From the NCBI GenBank assembly GCA_031261485.1, contig JAISJO010000021.1, forward strand, positions 1 through 37,053: 37,053 bases of DNA, written 5' to 3'. The position numbers and the translations under genes were made by a program. Position 1 is the first letter of the stretch, and every line of letters begins with the position of its first letter. The stretch is from Propionibacteriaceae bacterium (lineage in GTDB: Bacteria; Actinomycetota; Actinomycetes; Propionibacteriales; Propionibacteriaceae). The notes below the pieces were generated by a model, which saw only the letters and a list, made by a program, of their open reading frames with translations, made no database searches and had not been told where the DNA came from. Below, one piece after another: positions 8,005-16,258 of this stretch.

Positions 8005-9363
8005 ATGCTGAACCCTGTCATCTTCAAAGCCAACGACATTCGTGGCATCATCGCCGAGCAATGGGATGGCGAAGGTGCGTACGCGCTGGGCCGAGCCTAT
8101 GCGGAGGTGATGGACGAAGAAAAAGTCGTTGTCAGTCGAGACATGAGGGTCTCTGGCCCGTTCGTTCAAGAAGCGTTCATGCGCGGGGTCCGCGACGGTG
8201 GAGTGTCGGTGGTGGACGCGGGCCTGGCTTCGACCGATGGTCTGTGGTTCGCCTCGGGGTTCCTCGACCTTCCGGGTGTACAAATCACGTCCAGCCACAA
8301 TCCCCCTGAATACAACGGCATGAAGTTTTGTTTGCGACGCGCCCTGCCTGTGACACCGCAGTTCTTGCTCGACCTCGCGGACAAGGCGATGGGTTATGAC
8401 CAAGACGGGTGTCCGCCCCCTGTCAACGCGGGCACCTATGAGCAACGCGATACCCTCCCTGACTACGTGGATTACCTCACTTCGCTGGTGGACCTGAACG
8501 GGATACGCCGCCTGCGAGTCGTCGTGGACGCGGGTAACGGCATGGGCGGCCACACTGCGCCCGCCGTTTTCGCCGGTCTCAACGCTGAGCTCATCGGGCT
8601 GTACCTCGACCTCGATGGGAACTTCCCGAACCATCAACCCAACCCCCTCGAACCTCAGAACTTGGTCGACGCCCAAAAAGCCGTGCGGGAGACCGGGGCC
8701 GACTTGGCTATCGTCTTCGACGGGGATGCGGACCGGGCCTTCATCATTGACGAGCGCGGGGACGTTGTTTCTCCGTCCACCATCACTGCCATGATCGCTG
8801 TGTCCGAGTTAGCCCGCGAACCGGGGGCGACCATCGTGGTCAACACCATCACATCCTCGGGGGTGCGCGAGATTGTCGAAGAGCACGGGGGGCAGGTCGT
8901 CGAGTCGCGGGTGGGCCATACGTACATGAAAGCCCTGATGGCTTCGCGCAATGCCATCTTCGGCGGGGAACATTCCGCCCATTATTACTTCCGCGATTTC
9001 TTTGGCGCTGACACGGGGATGCTGGCCGGACTCCACGTCCTGTCCGCCCTGGGCCATTCGGATCAGCCCTTGTCAGCCCTCACCGCCCAATACAGCCGGT
9101 ACGCCGGGTCTGGCGAAATCAACTCGACGGTACACAACGCCCAAGCCTGCATGGACAAGGTCGCCCGCGAGTTGGCCGCACAAGGCGAGGTGGCCTGGCC
9201 TGATGGTCTCAAAGTGACGGGTCCGAATTGGTGGGCGTCTCTGCGTTCGTCCAACACAGAACCCTTGCTACGCTTGAATGTGGAAGCAGCCACGCCTGCG
9301 CGCGTGGAGGAATTGGTGAGTGTGGTGCTGACACTCATCGGAGAGGAATCAGAGAAATCATGA
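8005..9363 (+). CDS. manB: Phosphomannomutase/phosphoglucomutase
   Basis: A 452-aa α-D-phosphohexomutase that interconverts mannose-6-phosphate and mannose-1-phosphate. All four signatures are present: the phosphoserine loop TSSHNPPEYNGMKF with the catalytic Ser at 97, the Mg-binding loop DGDADR at 239-244, the sugar-specificity loop GGEHSAHYYF, and a C-terminal phosphate-binding segment LRSSNTEPLLRLNVE. The GEHS loop is the phosphomannomutase/phosphoglucomutase version. It feeds manC (651). The gene ends in an ATGA overlap with the Trm112-like gene. Confidence 0.95.
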   Translation: MLNPVIFKANDIRGIIAEQWDGEGAYALGRAYAEVMDEEKVVVSRDMRVSGPFVQEAFMRGVRDGGVSVVDAGLASTDGLWFASGFLDLPGVQITSSHNPPEYNGMKFCLRRALPVTPQFLLDLADKAMGYDQDGCPPPVNAGTYEQRDTLPDYVDYLTSLVDLNGIRRLRVVVDAGNGMGGHTAPAVFAGLNAELIGLYLDLDGNFPNHQPNPLEPQNLVDAQKAVRETGADLAIVFDGDADRAFIIDERGDVVSPSTITAMIAVSELAREPGATIVVNTITSSGVREIVEEHGGQVVESRVGHTYMKALMASRNAIFGGEHSAHYYFRDFFGADTGMLAGLHVLSALGHSDQPLSALTAQYSRYAGSGEINSTVHNAQACMDKVARELAAQGEVAWPDGLKVTGPNWWASLRSSNTEPLLRLNVEAATPARVEELVSVVLTLIGEESEKS

Positions 9364-9554
9364 GTTTGGAACTGGACTCGACGTTGTTGGGCGTTTTGGC
9401 TTGCCCAAACTGTCATGCCAACTTGTCCGTGGACTATGAGGCGGCCGAATTGGTGTGCAACAAGATGACATGCGGACTGGCCTTCCCTATCCGCAACAAC
9501 ATTCCTATCATGCTCATCGACGAGGCGCGCAACACTCGCGTCATCCTCAACTGA
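9360..9554 (+). CDS. Trm112-like zinc-ribbon protein
   Basis: A 64-aa protein with CPNC at residues 15-18 and a second pair at C33 and C38, followed by the conserved core FPIRNNIPIMLIDEAR. This is the Trm112/UPF0434 fold; family members are small zinc proteins, some of which activate methyltransferases. The ATG overlaps the manB stop (ATGA) and its own stop overlaps the next start (TGATG). The conserved actinobacterial position between manB and the SIS gene suggests a role linked to that pair. Confidence 0.88.
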   Translation: MSLELDSTLLGVLACPNCHANLSVDYEAAELVCNKMTCGLAFPIRNNIPIMLIDEARNTRVILN

Positions 9555-10537
9555 TGGGGTTCGACGATTCCGCACTAGACGACCAAGACCGTCTGGACGC
9601 CTACGGCGAGCGTCTGCGGGACTTGGCTTTGTGCGGGGCACGATTGCGCTCGTCGGATCACGCGCGCTGTGGGAACGCGGCAGCACTCATCGACAGGCCG
9701 CGCGCTATCCTCGCCGTGGGTCCGGAGGCGCGACTCTTGAGGGCGGTCGTGGAACCCACCTGTCCTGTGCCCTTTGTGGCGTGGCCGATGCCGAGTCTTC
9801 CCTCCTGGGTGGGCCCGCTCGACCTTGTGGTGGCTCTGGCAGGGGCGGACGACCGTCTGGCGAACCTCATCTCCGATGCTCGAAGGCGTGGCGCACAGGT
9901 ATTACTCGTTGCCCCATCTACTTCCCCTGTCGTCGAGCGGGTCACCCCCGAGCAGACTGTTCTCGTGTCGAGTGAAGATCCCTTCGTTCAGGCGCTCTTG
10001 GCGCTCAAGGTCCTCGATTCGGCGGGCCTTGCCCCTGAGGTGGACCTCGTGGCTGTGGCTGACGCTCTTGACGCAACGGCCGATGACTGCGGGCCAAGGA
10101 GGCCTCTGGGTTCCAACCCGGCGAAAGAACTAGCGTGTGCCCTGGCGGACACGGTGCCGCTGATTTGGGGTAAGTCCGTCCTGGCAGCACGGGCGTCGCG
10201 CCGGATCGCGGAGGCTGTGCGAGAAGCGACTTTTTACCCTGCTCTCGCGGCAGATGACGTGGCCATTGAGCCACTGATCGCCTTCAGCGGTGTGCGTGAC
10301 CTTTTCGAAGACCCTGTGGAGACTCCCTCGAGCTCGATCCGGTATTCCCTTCTTCTGCTCGACGACCGCAATCCAGAGTCGGTTTCGGTGGACTTGGCCT
10401 CTGTGGCCCAGTCACGCGGTGTTCGCGTGGTGACAATCCAGCATAGTGAAGGCTCGCCGGTCGAGAGGTACGCCGTGATACTGTCTCAGGGATTATTCGC
10501 AGCACTTTGGTTGCACGTGGCGAACGCGGGAGGATAG
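9554..10537 (+). CDS. SIS-domain protein, TobH/Rv3256c-like phosphosugar isomerase homologue
   Basis: A 327-aa protein. The ATG at 9554 overlaps the preceding stop. The first half has the layout of a sugar-isomerase (SIS) domain (AILAVGPEARLLRAVVE, LDLVVALAGADDR, GAQVLLVAPSTSP). The second half resembles the C-terminal domain of bifunctional phosphoglucose/phosphomannose isomerases (NPAKELACALADTVPLIWG, FYPALAADDVAIEPL). Catalytic residues cannot be confirmed by eye. Its place directly after manB suggests supply of mannose-6-phosphate, but this is inferred. A separate manA is not seen in the window. Confidence 0.75.
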   Translation: MGFDDSALDDQDRLDAYGERLRDLALCGARLRSSDHARCGNAAALIDRPRAILAVGPEARLLRAVVEPTCPVPFVAWPMPSLPSWVGPLDLVVALAGADDRLANLISDARRRGAQVLLVAPSTSPVVERVTPEQTVLVSSEDPFVQALLALKVLDSAGLAPEVDLVAVADALDATADDCGPRRPLGSNPAKELACALADTVPLIWGKSVLAARASRRIAEAVREATFYPALAADDVAIEPLIAFSGVRDLFEDPVETPSSSIRYSLLLLDDRNPESVSVDLASVAQSRGVRVVTIQHSEGSPVERYAVILSQGLFAALWLHVANAGG

Positions 10538-11497
10538 ATGAGTCAACACAGCGGTATCAAAGCTGTCATCGCTGCGATGAGTGCGAACATTGCCATCGCA
10601 GTCATGAAACTGGTCGCATGGCTGCTCACGGGAGCCGCGTCCATGTTGGCCGAAGCCATCCACTCTTTCGCTGATTCCGCCAACCAGATCCTCATCCTCA
10701 TCGGGGGCAAGGCAGCTTCCAAGAAGGCCGATGACCTGCACCCCTTCGGCTTCGGAAGAGACCGCTACATTGCTGGTTTCATGGTCGCTATCATCCTGTT
10801 CTCGATGGGCGGTTTGTTCGCCTTGTACGAGGCGTATCACAAGTTCAAGGAAGTGCGGGCGGGCCATCCCAACGACCTGCTGGAATCGGTATGGTGGTGG
10901 GTTCCCCTCGTCGTCCTCGCCGGTTCGATCATCGCTGAATCGTTGTCCCTGCGCACCGCAGTCCACGAGTCCAAGCCCCTCAAGGGCAAGCAAGGCTGGT
11001 TCCGCTTCATTCGTACATCCAAGTCTCCCGAACTGCCTGTCATCTTGCTCGAAGACACCGCCGCCTTGTTGGGCCTCGCCTTCGCCCTCATTGGCGTGGG
11101 GATGACCCTCCTGACCGGTGTCGGCTACTGGGACGTGGTCGGTTCGGGCGCCATCGGTATCCTGCTCATCATCGTGGCGGTCATCCTGGCCAGTGAGACC
11201 AAGTCTCTGCTCTTGGGCGAGGCGGCGTCCCCGGAGCACGTCGCCCAAATAGAAAGCGCTATTGCGGGAACTCCTGGCATTGAGAAGGTCATTTACCTCA
11301 AGACTGTCCATTTGGGGCCGGAGGAAATCATGGTGGCGGCGAAGATTGCTGTGCCCCCTGCCCTCCTGGCGGCCGACCTCGCCGACCTCATCAACCTGGC
11401 CGAAGCGGCCGTGCGCGGGACCGTCCCTATGGTCGGGCCCATGTACCTCGAACCCGATGTGTTGCGCGAGAATGAAGCAGCGGTAACGTCGGAGTAG
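10538..11497 (+). CDS. Cation diffusion facilitator family metal exporter
   Basis: A 319-aa polytopic membrane protein. The metal site HSFAD (H42, D46) is in the second helix and a second acidic site, LLEDTAALLGL, in the fifth. The conserved HPFGFGRDRY follows the second helix. The C-terminal cytoplasmic domain (EHVAQIESAIAGTPGIEKV) is the usual ferredoxin-like CDF tail. The long GWFRFIRTSKSPELP insertion before the second site is typical of the ZNT9-like bacterial branch. It should expel Zn, Mn or Fe in exchange for protons; the metal is not predictable. The start follows the SIS stop directly (TAG then ATG). Confidence 0.88.
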   Translation: MSQHSGIKAVIAAMSANIAIAVMKLVAWLLTGAASMLAEAIHSFADSANQILILIGGKAASKKADDLHPFGFGRDRYIAGFMVAIILFSMGGLFALYEAYHKFKEVRAGHPNDLLESVWWWVPLVVLAGSIIAESLSLRTAVHESKPLKGKQGWFRFIRTSKSPELPVILLEDTAALLGLAFALIGVGMTLLTGVGYWDVVGSGAIGILLIIVAVILASETKSLLLGEAASPEHVAQIESAIAGTPGIEKVIYLKTVHLGPEEIMVAAKIAVPPALLAADLADLINLAEAAVRGTVPMVGPMYLEPDVLRENEAAVTSE

Positions 11498-11511
11498 GGC
11501 GATTCCATCCC

Positions 11512-11543
11512 CATCCTTCTGCGCGTCAGTCGCGGAATCCAAG
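11512..11543 (+). repeat. Degenerate palindromic element upstream of aroQ
   Basis: TTCTGCGCGTCAGTCGCGGAA core: the family stem with changes in both arms. It lies between the CDF gene and the -10 region of aroQ. Confidence 0.55.
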
Positions 11544-11576
11544 GTTCGGGCGCAGCCTGAGAGGTAAGGTTGTCCC

Positions 11577-12005
11577 ATGACGAAAGTGCTTGTCCTCAAT
11601 GGTGTCAATCTGGGCCGTCTTGGCGTCCGCGAGCCAGCGGTGTACGGGTCGGTGACCCACGAGGCTCTTGCCGCCCATCTGACAGATGCAGGCGCGGAAC
11701 TGGGCCTGGAGGTCGAGGTGCGTCAAACTGATTCTGAAGCGACCATAGTGGGCTGGCTCCACGAGGCTGCTGACGCTGGCTGGCCCGTCATCATCAATCC
11801 TGGCGCCTGGTCCCATTACTCCTATGCCATCGCCGATGCCGCCCGTGAAGTGAAAACCCTTGTCGAGGTGCATATTTCCAATATCCACGCCCGTGAGGGG
11901 TTCCGCGACCATTCGGTGATATCGCCGGTGGCTGTCGGTGTCATCGCCGGACTCGGCATGGCGGGGTACGATTACGCGCTGGCCCACGTCAGCACCCTTG
12001 CGTGA
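11577..12005 (+). CDS. aroQ: 3-dehydroquinate dehydratase, type II
   Basis: A 142-aa enzyme of the shikimate pathway that dehydrates 3-dehydroquinate. The length and all motifs fit the dodecameric type II family: [17 protein letters not shown] with Arg18 and catalytic Tyr23, RQTDSE, the substrate loop [12 protein letters not shown], and [17 protein letters not shown] with catalytic His99. TAAGGT (11565-11570) ends six bases before the ATG and there is no clear ribosome-binding site, so the mRNA may be leaderless. It is followed by a SprT-like gene after 13 bp, probably co-transcribed. Confidence 0.95.
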   Translation: MTKVLVLNGVNLGRLGVREPAVYGSVTHEALAAHLTDAGAELGLEVEVRQTDSEATIVGWLHEAADAGWPVIINPGAWSHYSYAIADAAREVKTLVEVHISNIHAREGFRDHSVISPVAVGVIAGLGMAGYDYALAHVSTLA

Positions 12006-12018
12006 GGGACGTGTGTAA

Positions 12019-12483
12019 GTGGCTTCCGCTTCGTACACGCTCGCGCGCGGGAAAGAACTCGTGGCGCTTCACCTGACCGGATGGACCTTCGACCTCGACC
12101 ATGCACGAACCCGCGTTGGCTGTTGTCATTACGCTGACAAACGCATCACCATCTCACGGCACCTGATCGCGTACCTTGCCGAAGACGAGGTGGACCAGAC
12201 CATCCTCCATGAAGTCGCACATGCCCTCGTCGGACACGAGGTCGGGCACTCCAAGCCGTGGCAGCGCATGGCCCGCTCACTGGGGTACACCGGCGGGCGC
12301 ACCATCGAGGTGCCCGAAGCGCGTATGGGGGCGCGCTGGAGGGGAGTGTGCAAGGAAGGGCATGAGGTCTTCCGGCATCGCAAACCGTCGCGGAGGGTGT
12401 ACTGCGGGACATGTGCTCAGAAACACCGTCGCAATGTCATCACCTGGGAAGACAGAGGTCTGGGGTTGCTCGGCAGTGGGTAA
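12019..12483 (+). CDS. SprT-like zinc metalloprotease-type protein
   Basis: A 154-aa protein starting with GTG, preceded by GAGGGA within the aroQ end. The zincin site HEVAH is at 64-68 with a third ligand in the following GHEVGHSKPW. A C-terminal zinc ribbon (GVCKEGHEVFRH, then VYCGTC) completes the SprT/Spartan-type layout. Relatives cleave DNA-protein crosslinks in eukaryotes; the role of bacterial SprT is unsettled. It converges with the CPBP gene with 2 bp between them. Confidence 0.85.
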   Translation: MASASYTLARGKELVALHLTGWTFDLDHARTRVGCCHYADKRITISRHLIAYLAEDEVDQTILHEVAHALVGHEVGHSKPWQRMARSLGYTGGRTIEVPEARMGARWRGVCKEGHEVFRHRKPSRRVYCGTCAQKHRRNVITWEDRGLGLLGSG

Positions 12484-12485
12484 TG

Positions 12486-13451
12486 TCAGTCGGTCTTGGT
12501 GCTTCCCTCATCGGTGCTTGCCGCTTGCTTCTTCCTTACCCACATCGGAGCGACGATGTACCCATGCCGAGCCGCCCACACGAGCAAGCCGACGCCCACC
12601 ACACCGCACAGGACGACGGGCAGGATCGACCCTTCCAGCCCGAACGTACCGCCGGTGAGGATATCGGGGCCACTCCACGACGGAACCAGCCATGAGTCGG
12701 ACATGGTGTTGCCGGAGACTGCGGCCCCCCACAGTGGCCCCTCGGTGATATTCCACGCAAAGTGCAGGCCGATGCACCACCACAGCGAGCGTGTCACGAC
12801 GTACACCGCTGCGAGCAGCACCCCGGCCTGAATGGCGATGGCCACCGCCCCCCAGATGGACCCATTGTCGTTGCTCAGGTGCATGAACCCGAAGACGAGT
12901 GCGGAAATACCGACCGCCCCCCAGGTTCCCACCCATTCTTCGACCAGCCGGAAGAGCACTCCTCGGAAGAGGATTTCCTCCGAGATGGCCGCGACGACGC
13001 CCGCCACGAACAGGTCCATCCACGGGTTGTAATTGCCGTGTACTGCGGCGACCCTGTACATCCCCAGCGCGGCCAGGACGCCCACGCACACGCTGATAAG
13101 CACAAACCCCACAACCAAGCCTTTGGGCAGTCCCAGGAGGCGCTTGGGGGCGATCTCATGGGGCCAGACGCGACCTTCCATGAGGAAGGCCAGCAACCCG
13201 TACGCCAGGATTGCCGCGAGGAGCTGCCACAGGGGCGTCGACGACCCATAGATGGCGAAGTTGCCCTGGATGGCGAACTGGATGGAGGAGAACAGCATCA
13301 GGGCGGCGACGAAAGCGGCGAGGAACACCAGCGCTCGCAAAATGACGGAGTATCGGGCCGAGGACGTCAGGCGCAGGGGATGGTCGTCGGTGAGGCCATC
13401 CGAGTCGCGCAGGGTCGGTGCGGGTTCGCCAATCAGTCGGGTCAAGGTCAT
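12486..13451 (-). CDS. CPBP-family intramembrane glutamic protease
   Basis: A 321-aa membrane protein with about eight hydrophobic helices. The three CPBP motifs are present: EEILFRG (catalytic Glu pair near 158-159), FGFMH (His near 191) and LHFAWN. Family members (Rce1/CAAX and MEROPS M79/G5 type) cut within membranes and take part in peptide processing or bacteriocin immunity. The ATG at 13451 is preferred over an in-frame GTG at 13466 because AAGGAG lies four bases before it and overlaps the upstream codon. The substrate is unknown. Confidence 0.88.
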   Translation of the reverse strand: MTLTRLIGEPAPTLRDSDGLTDDHPLRLTSSARYSVILRALVFLAAFVAALMLFSSIQFAIQGNFAIYGSSTPLWQLLAAILAYGLLAFLMEGRVWPHEIAPKRLLGLPKGLVVGFVLISVCVGVLAALGMYRVAAVHGNYNPWMDLFVAGVVAAISEEILFRGVLFRLVEEWVGTWGAVGISALVFGFMHLSNDNGSIWGAVAIAIQAGVLLAAVYVVTRSLWWCIGLHFAWNITEGPLWGAAVSGNTMSDSWLVPSWSGPDILTGGTFGLEGSILPVVLCGVVGVGLLVWAARHGYIVAPMWVRKKQAASTDEGSTKTD

Positions 13452-13492
13452 GAGACTCCTTTTCACAGCATTCAGAGTACAGGGCAGGGCTG

Positions 13493-13629
13493 ACTCTGGC
13501 CTTCTCCGCCCGATTTTGGCTGGTCGGGTCGATGTTGGATCAAAGTCAGCCCGAAATCGGCCTCAGAATGGACGAAGTTTGGTCCTACTTCGAAAGCGAC
13601 CTCGGAAAACTGCCGGAAGTGGCCAAAGT
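13493..13629 (+). repeat. 137-bp repeat, copy A
   Basis: First of three ungapped copies of a 137-bp sequence, bounded by ACTCTGGCC and GGCCAAAGT (one mismatch from complementary ends). The shared interior includes ATCAAAGTCAG and GAAATCGGCCTCAGAAT. It occupies most of the intergenic space before the lipoprotein gene. No open reading frame with coding character is seen in it. Confidence 0.8.
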
Positions 13630-13687
13630 TGGAGTAAGGAAAGGCTGACTCACGCCTATCGTCATTCGTCGCCCTCCCTCGCAGAAC

Positions 13688-13770
13688 GTCATTCTGCGCG
13701 AAGTCGCGGGATCTGCAATTCGTGGGCAGTGTGTTGTCGATGGATTCGGTGATATCGCGCAGAATGACGA
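13688..13770 (+). repeat. Palindromic elements facing each other
   Basis: One unit (13688-13712: GTCATTCTGCGCGAAGTCGC) and a second in reverse orientation (about 13741-13770, ending CGCGCAGAATGACG), about 30 bp apart. Their outer ends pair with each other, so the pair can form one long hairpin or two short ones. It lies between the divergent CPBP and lipoprotein genes. Confidence 0.75.
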
Positions 13771-13827
13771 AGTGGGTTGCTCAGCGGTTCCCGAGTCGTC
13801 ACTTGCAGTGACGGTAGGCTGTTCCTT

Positions 13828-14244
13828 GTGAAATTCGGGGTACGCGCGCTCGCCGCAGTGGTCGTGTGCCTGCTGGCGGTCACCGGGTGCTCTTCGAGTA
13901 GCGCCTGGCCAGAGCCGACCTCGACTCCGACTCCCACTATCACCTATCCAGCGACGGGCGCTCCGCTGGCCAGTGCGGGGTACACCAATCCCGTGGCTGC
14001 CGACATCTGGGTACCGTACTCGACTGTCCTGACGTACACCGCCGACCAACCGAACCTGGTCATCGCGGTGGGCAAGCTGGACCAAGCCCAGGCAGTCGAG
14101 AAATACCTCCAAGAGAACCTGCCCACCCTAGGCTGGACGATCACCGGACAAGCCGAAGGCGCCCTCACCTTCACTCGCGGCGAATGGCGGGGAGGGTACG
14201 CCCAAGGTCCCGATGAATGGGCCCTGACTGTGCGAAACGACTAG
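13828..14244 (+). CDS. Small lipoprotein
   Basis: A 138-aa protein beginning VKFGVRALAAVVVCLLAVTGC: a signal peptide with lipobox LAVTGC, cysteine 21 being the lipid-modified residue. A Ser/Pro/Thr stretch (SSSSAWPEPTSTPTPT) tethers a domain of about 100 residues with GKLDQAQAVEKYLQENLPTLGW. That domain resembles small actinobacterial lipoproteins of unknown function. The GTG at 13828 is chosen because the signal peptide starts here and TAGGCT (13815-13820) ends 7 bases before it. The upstream ATG at 13777 lies in repeat-derived sequence. Confidence 0.78.
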   Translation: MKFGVRALAAVVVCLLAVTGCSSSSAWPEPTSTPTPTITYPATGAPLASAGYTNPVAADIWVPYSTVLTYTADQPNLVIAVGKLDQAQAVEKYLQENLPTLGWTITGQAEGALTFTRGEWRGGYAQGPDEWALTVRND

Positions 14245-14351
14245 CCAGCGAGGACTTAGTACCAAGAACGTGTCTCCGCCAGCGATTTTGCTACCGAGTT
14301 TGATACAGAAGTCGGCGACGACCAAGTGACACCGAAGTCGGTGGACACCCT

Positions 14352-14957
14352 TCAGGGGGACTTTGTCCACAGGTCGGTCCAGCGTATTCCCAAGTCAGCA
14401 AGCATCATGCGCACAAGGGGCAGCGACAGGCCCACGACATTGTGGGGGTCGCCTTCGATGCCGGTGATGAAGGGGCCGCCCAATCCATCGATGGTGAATC
14501 CGCCCGCGACGTGCTCGGGCTCGCCGGTCGCCACGTACGCCTCAATCTCCTCGTCGGTCAGGTCTGCGACATGGATGATCGTCTTGCCGACGCGGGTGGC
14601 CTCGTCAACCTCGCCCCTCGACACGATGACATGATGACCCGTGACAAGGACGCCTGTTTGACTTCTGGTGCGCTTGAGCAGGGTGATCGCCGCTTGTCGG
14701 CTGCCGGGTTTGCCCACAGGGACTCCGTGGAAGTCCAGAATGGAGTCGCATCCGATGACAATGGTGTTGTCTGGGTAATCAAGGGCGGCGAAGACGGACT
14801 CGGCCTTGATGCGGGCGAGGATGGCGGCCAACTCGGCGGGAGTGGATTCGTGGTACACCGACTCGTCCACAGAGGAGACGAAGACCTCAGGTTCGAGCCC
14901 GGCGGCACGCAGTGTGGCGAGCCGTGCGGGGGACGCGGAAGCGAGAATGAGCCTCAT
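14352..14957 (-). CDS. maf: Maf-type nucleotide pyrophosphatase
   Basis: A 201-aa protein with the family N-terminus MRLILASASPARLATLRAAG and the motifs SVDES, SILDFHGVPVGKP and GGFTIDGLGGPFI. Maf proteins hydrolyse non-canonical or modified nucleoside triphosphates to monophosphates, protecting nucleotide pools, and affect septation in some species. The ATG at 14957 matches the conserved start; a longer frame running to 15233 reads through the birA side and repeat sequence and is unlikely. TACGGT (14964-14969, minus strand) ends 6 bases before the ATG. The gene is divergent from birA. Confidence 0.9.
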   Translation of the reverse strand: MRLILASASPARLATLRAAGLEPEVFVSSVDESVYHESTPAELAAILARIKAESVFAALDYPDNTIVIGCDSILDFHGVPVGKPGSRQAAITLLKRTRSQTGVLVTGHHVIVSRGEVDEATRVGKTIIHVADLTDEEIEAYVATGEPEHVAGGFTIDGLGGPFITGIEGDPHNVVGLSLPLVRMMLADLGIRWTDLWTKSP

Positions 14958-14962
14958 TCCTG

Positions 14963-14969
14963 TACCGTA
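14963..14969. promoter_or_regulatory. Overlapping back-to-back -10 hexamers for maf and birA
   Basis: On the plus strand TACCGT (14963-14968) lies 7 bases before a GTG for birA at 14976. On the minus strand TACGGT (14969-14964) lies 6 bases before the maf ATG at 14957. The two hexamers overlap almost completely, so RNA polymerase could serve only one gene at a time. Confidence 0.4.
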
Positions 14970-14975
14970 CCAGTC

Positions 14976-15932
14976 GTGGATGATACATTCGAGTCTTTCT
15001 GCGCCGACTTGGCAGAGTCGTTGTCCGAGCGGCCCCCCGAGCAGGACACTGCTGTTGTTGAAGAGGTAAGAGCTTCGCTCGTGTCCCCCCGTCATTCTGC
15101 GCACTGCGACTTCGCGCAGCACAGGCTCCGTCGCAGAATCCATGAAACGACCGGCGACTGTGCCGTTCGTCCAGGGCAGGTCGAGACAACAGGGGACGGT
15201 CCTTTTTGTCTCCCCGTTATTCGTACATGGCAAGTCGAGGTCGTCGAACGCACCGGCTCGACCAATGCCGACCTCATGGCGCGACTCCGAAAAGGCGACA
15301 ATGTCACAGGTGTGGCACTGATCGCACTGGAACAGGAGGCGGGGCGCGGGCGGCTGACACGCTCATGGGAATCCCCGGCGGGGGAGTCTGTGGCCGTGTC
15401 GGTGGGGGTGCCCATGGGGGCTGACTCCGAGCAATGGGGGCTCATCCCCCTCATGGCAGGCCTGGCCGTGGCGCGCGCAGTCAAGGACCTCGGCGGGCAG
15501 GCCAGTTTGAAATGGCCCAATGATGTGCTGTTGTCTGGGCGGAAAGTGTGCGGCATCCTTGCTGAGTCAGTCGTGCCCACAGCGGTGGTGGGCATTGGTG
15601 TGAACGTGGGGCAGTCCGAGGCCACAATCGGCTTCCCACAAGGTATTTCTCTGGTAATGGCCGGGGTGGATGTGTCCAGAGCCGAGGTGGCGGCAGCACT
15701 CCTGGCCCGATTGGGCGAGGTGTTCGGCGAGGATGAGCCTCGTCACACCTTACACTTGAAAGACTATAAGCAATGGTGCGCAACCATCGGGGAGCCCGTG
15801 CGGGTGCATCTGGATGCGACGACCATCGTGGAAGGCATTGCTGTCGATGTGGCCGACGACGGGCGACTCGTGGTGTCCTCTGGAGGTCGCACGACGGCGT
15901 ACTCGTCGGGAGATGTGTACCACCTGCGGTAG
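14976..15932 (+). CDS. birA: Biotin--[acetyl-CoA-carboxylase] ligase, no DNA-binding domain
   Basis: A 318-aa protein if started at GTG 14976. The catalytic core begins near residue 84 (WQVEVVERTGSTNADL). It contains the ATP/biotin loop AGRGRLTRSWESPAG (near 122-136), KWPNDVLLSGRKVCGIL (near 178) and VVGIGVNVG. It attaches biotin to carboxylase carrier proteins through biotinyl-AMP. No helix-turn-helix precedes the core. The first 80 residues instead hold an acidic segment and a stretch (about residues 39-58) encoded by a palindromic repeat. The exact start is uncertain because the same frame is open far upstream; the GTG is preferred for its TACCGT hexamer and because it clears maf. Confidence 0.82.
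   Translation: MDDTFESFCADLAESLSERPPEQDTAVVEEVRASLVSPRHSAHCDFAQHRLRRRIHETTGDCAVRPGQVETTGDGPFCLPVIRTWQVEVVERTGSTNADLMARLRKGDNVTGVALIALEQEAGRGRLTRSWESPAGESVAVSVGVPMGADSEQWGLIPLMAGLAVARAVKDLGGQASLKWPNDVLLSGRKVCGILAESVVPTAVVGIGVNVGQSEATIGFPQGISLVMAGVDVSRAEVAAALLARLGEVFGEDEPRHTLHLKDYKQWCATIGEPVRVHLDATTIVEGIAVDVADDGRLVVSSGGRTTAYSSGDVYHLR
15091..15148 (+). repeat. Compound palindromic element within the birA 5' region
   Basis: GTCATTCTGCGC, then an internal unit in reverse orientation (CTGCGACTTCGCGCAG), then GTCGCAGAATCCATG. One element thus seems to have been inserted into the loop of another. Read in the birA frame it gives RHSAHCDFAQH, without stop codons. Confidence 0.7.
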
Positions 15933-15953
15933 GGGTTGATGCGATGCGGGTCC

Positions 15954-16080
15954 GTCACTGTGCGCGCCCGTCGCAGAGCCTATCCACTGAGGAAGTGCCG
16001 ACCAACGCGTCTCGTCATTCTGCGCGAAGTCGCAGAATCCATCTGACAAGCATAGATCCTGCGACTACGCGCAGGATGAC
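15954..16080 (+). repeat. Palindromic element cluster between birA and feoA
   Basis: A degenerate unit (15954-15985) is followed by a well-preserved facing pair at 16014-16080. The left arm has stem ATTCTGCG/CGCAGAAT; the right arm has stem ATCCTGCG/CGCAGGAT, a paired substitution that keeps base pairing. The outer ends GTCATTCTGCGCG and CGCGCAGGATGAC are also complementary. This accounts for about 40% of the 326-bp gap between birA and feoA; in the rest (16081-16239) I see only the approach to the feo promoter. Confidence 0.82.
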
Positions 16081-16239
16081 ATGGGCAACGCAGGCTGCGC
16101 CCCATGGGCGACGGCACCGAATAAAACCCATCCCGCAAGGCAAAATACCGCCGCGATACATCCATCCACAAACTGGAATCAATCCAACATACGGAAAACC
16201 GTCCAATTTCGCAACTCTCTCCTTGTGTAACCCGCGAAG

Positions 16240-16258
16240 TTAGGTTAGCCTAACCTAC
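16240..16258 (+). promoter_or_regulatory. DtxR/IdeR iron box upstream of feoA
   Basis: TTAGGTTAGCCTAACCTAC matches the 19-bp DtxR/IdeR palindrome consensus at 18 positions (last base C instead of A). It covers a TAGCCT hexamer at 16246-16251 that ends 7 bases before the feoA GTG. Fe(II)-loaded repressor would therefore block the promoter directly, so the operon should be on when iron is scarce. Confidence 0.88.

Noticed and set aside
12762-13493. A long plus-strand open frame (243 codons) opposite the CPBP protease gene
   Set aside because: It is the antisense shadow of a gene with clear motifs and membrane helices; composition is Gly/His/Gln-rich nonsense.
14245-14351. Possible structured element (TGTCTCCGCC ... 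GGTGGACA) between the lipoprotein and maf genes
   Set aside because: Pairing is imperfect and there is no second copy in the window to support it.
14442-14975. N-terminal extension of birA through the maf gene
   Set aside because: This part of the open frame lies antisense to maf, which has a conserved sequence; the ligase core begins far downstream.
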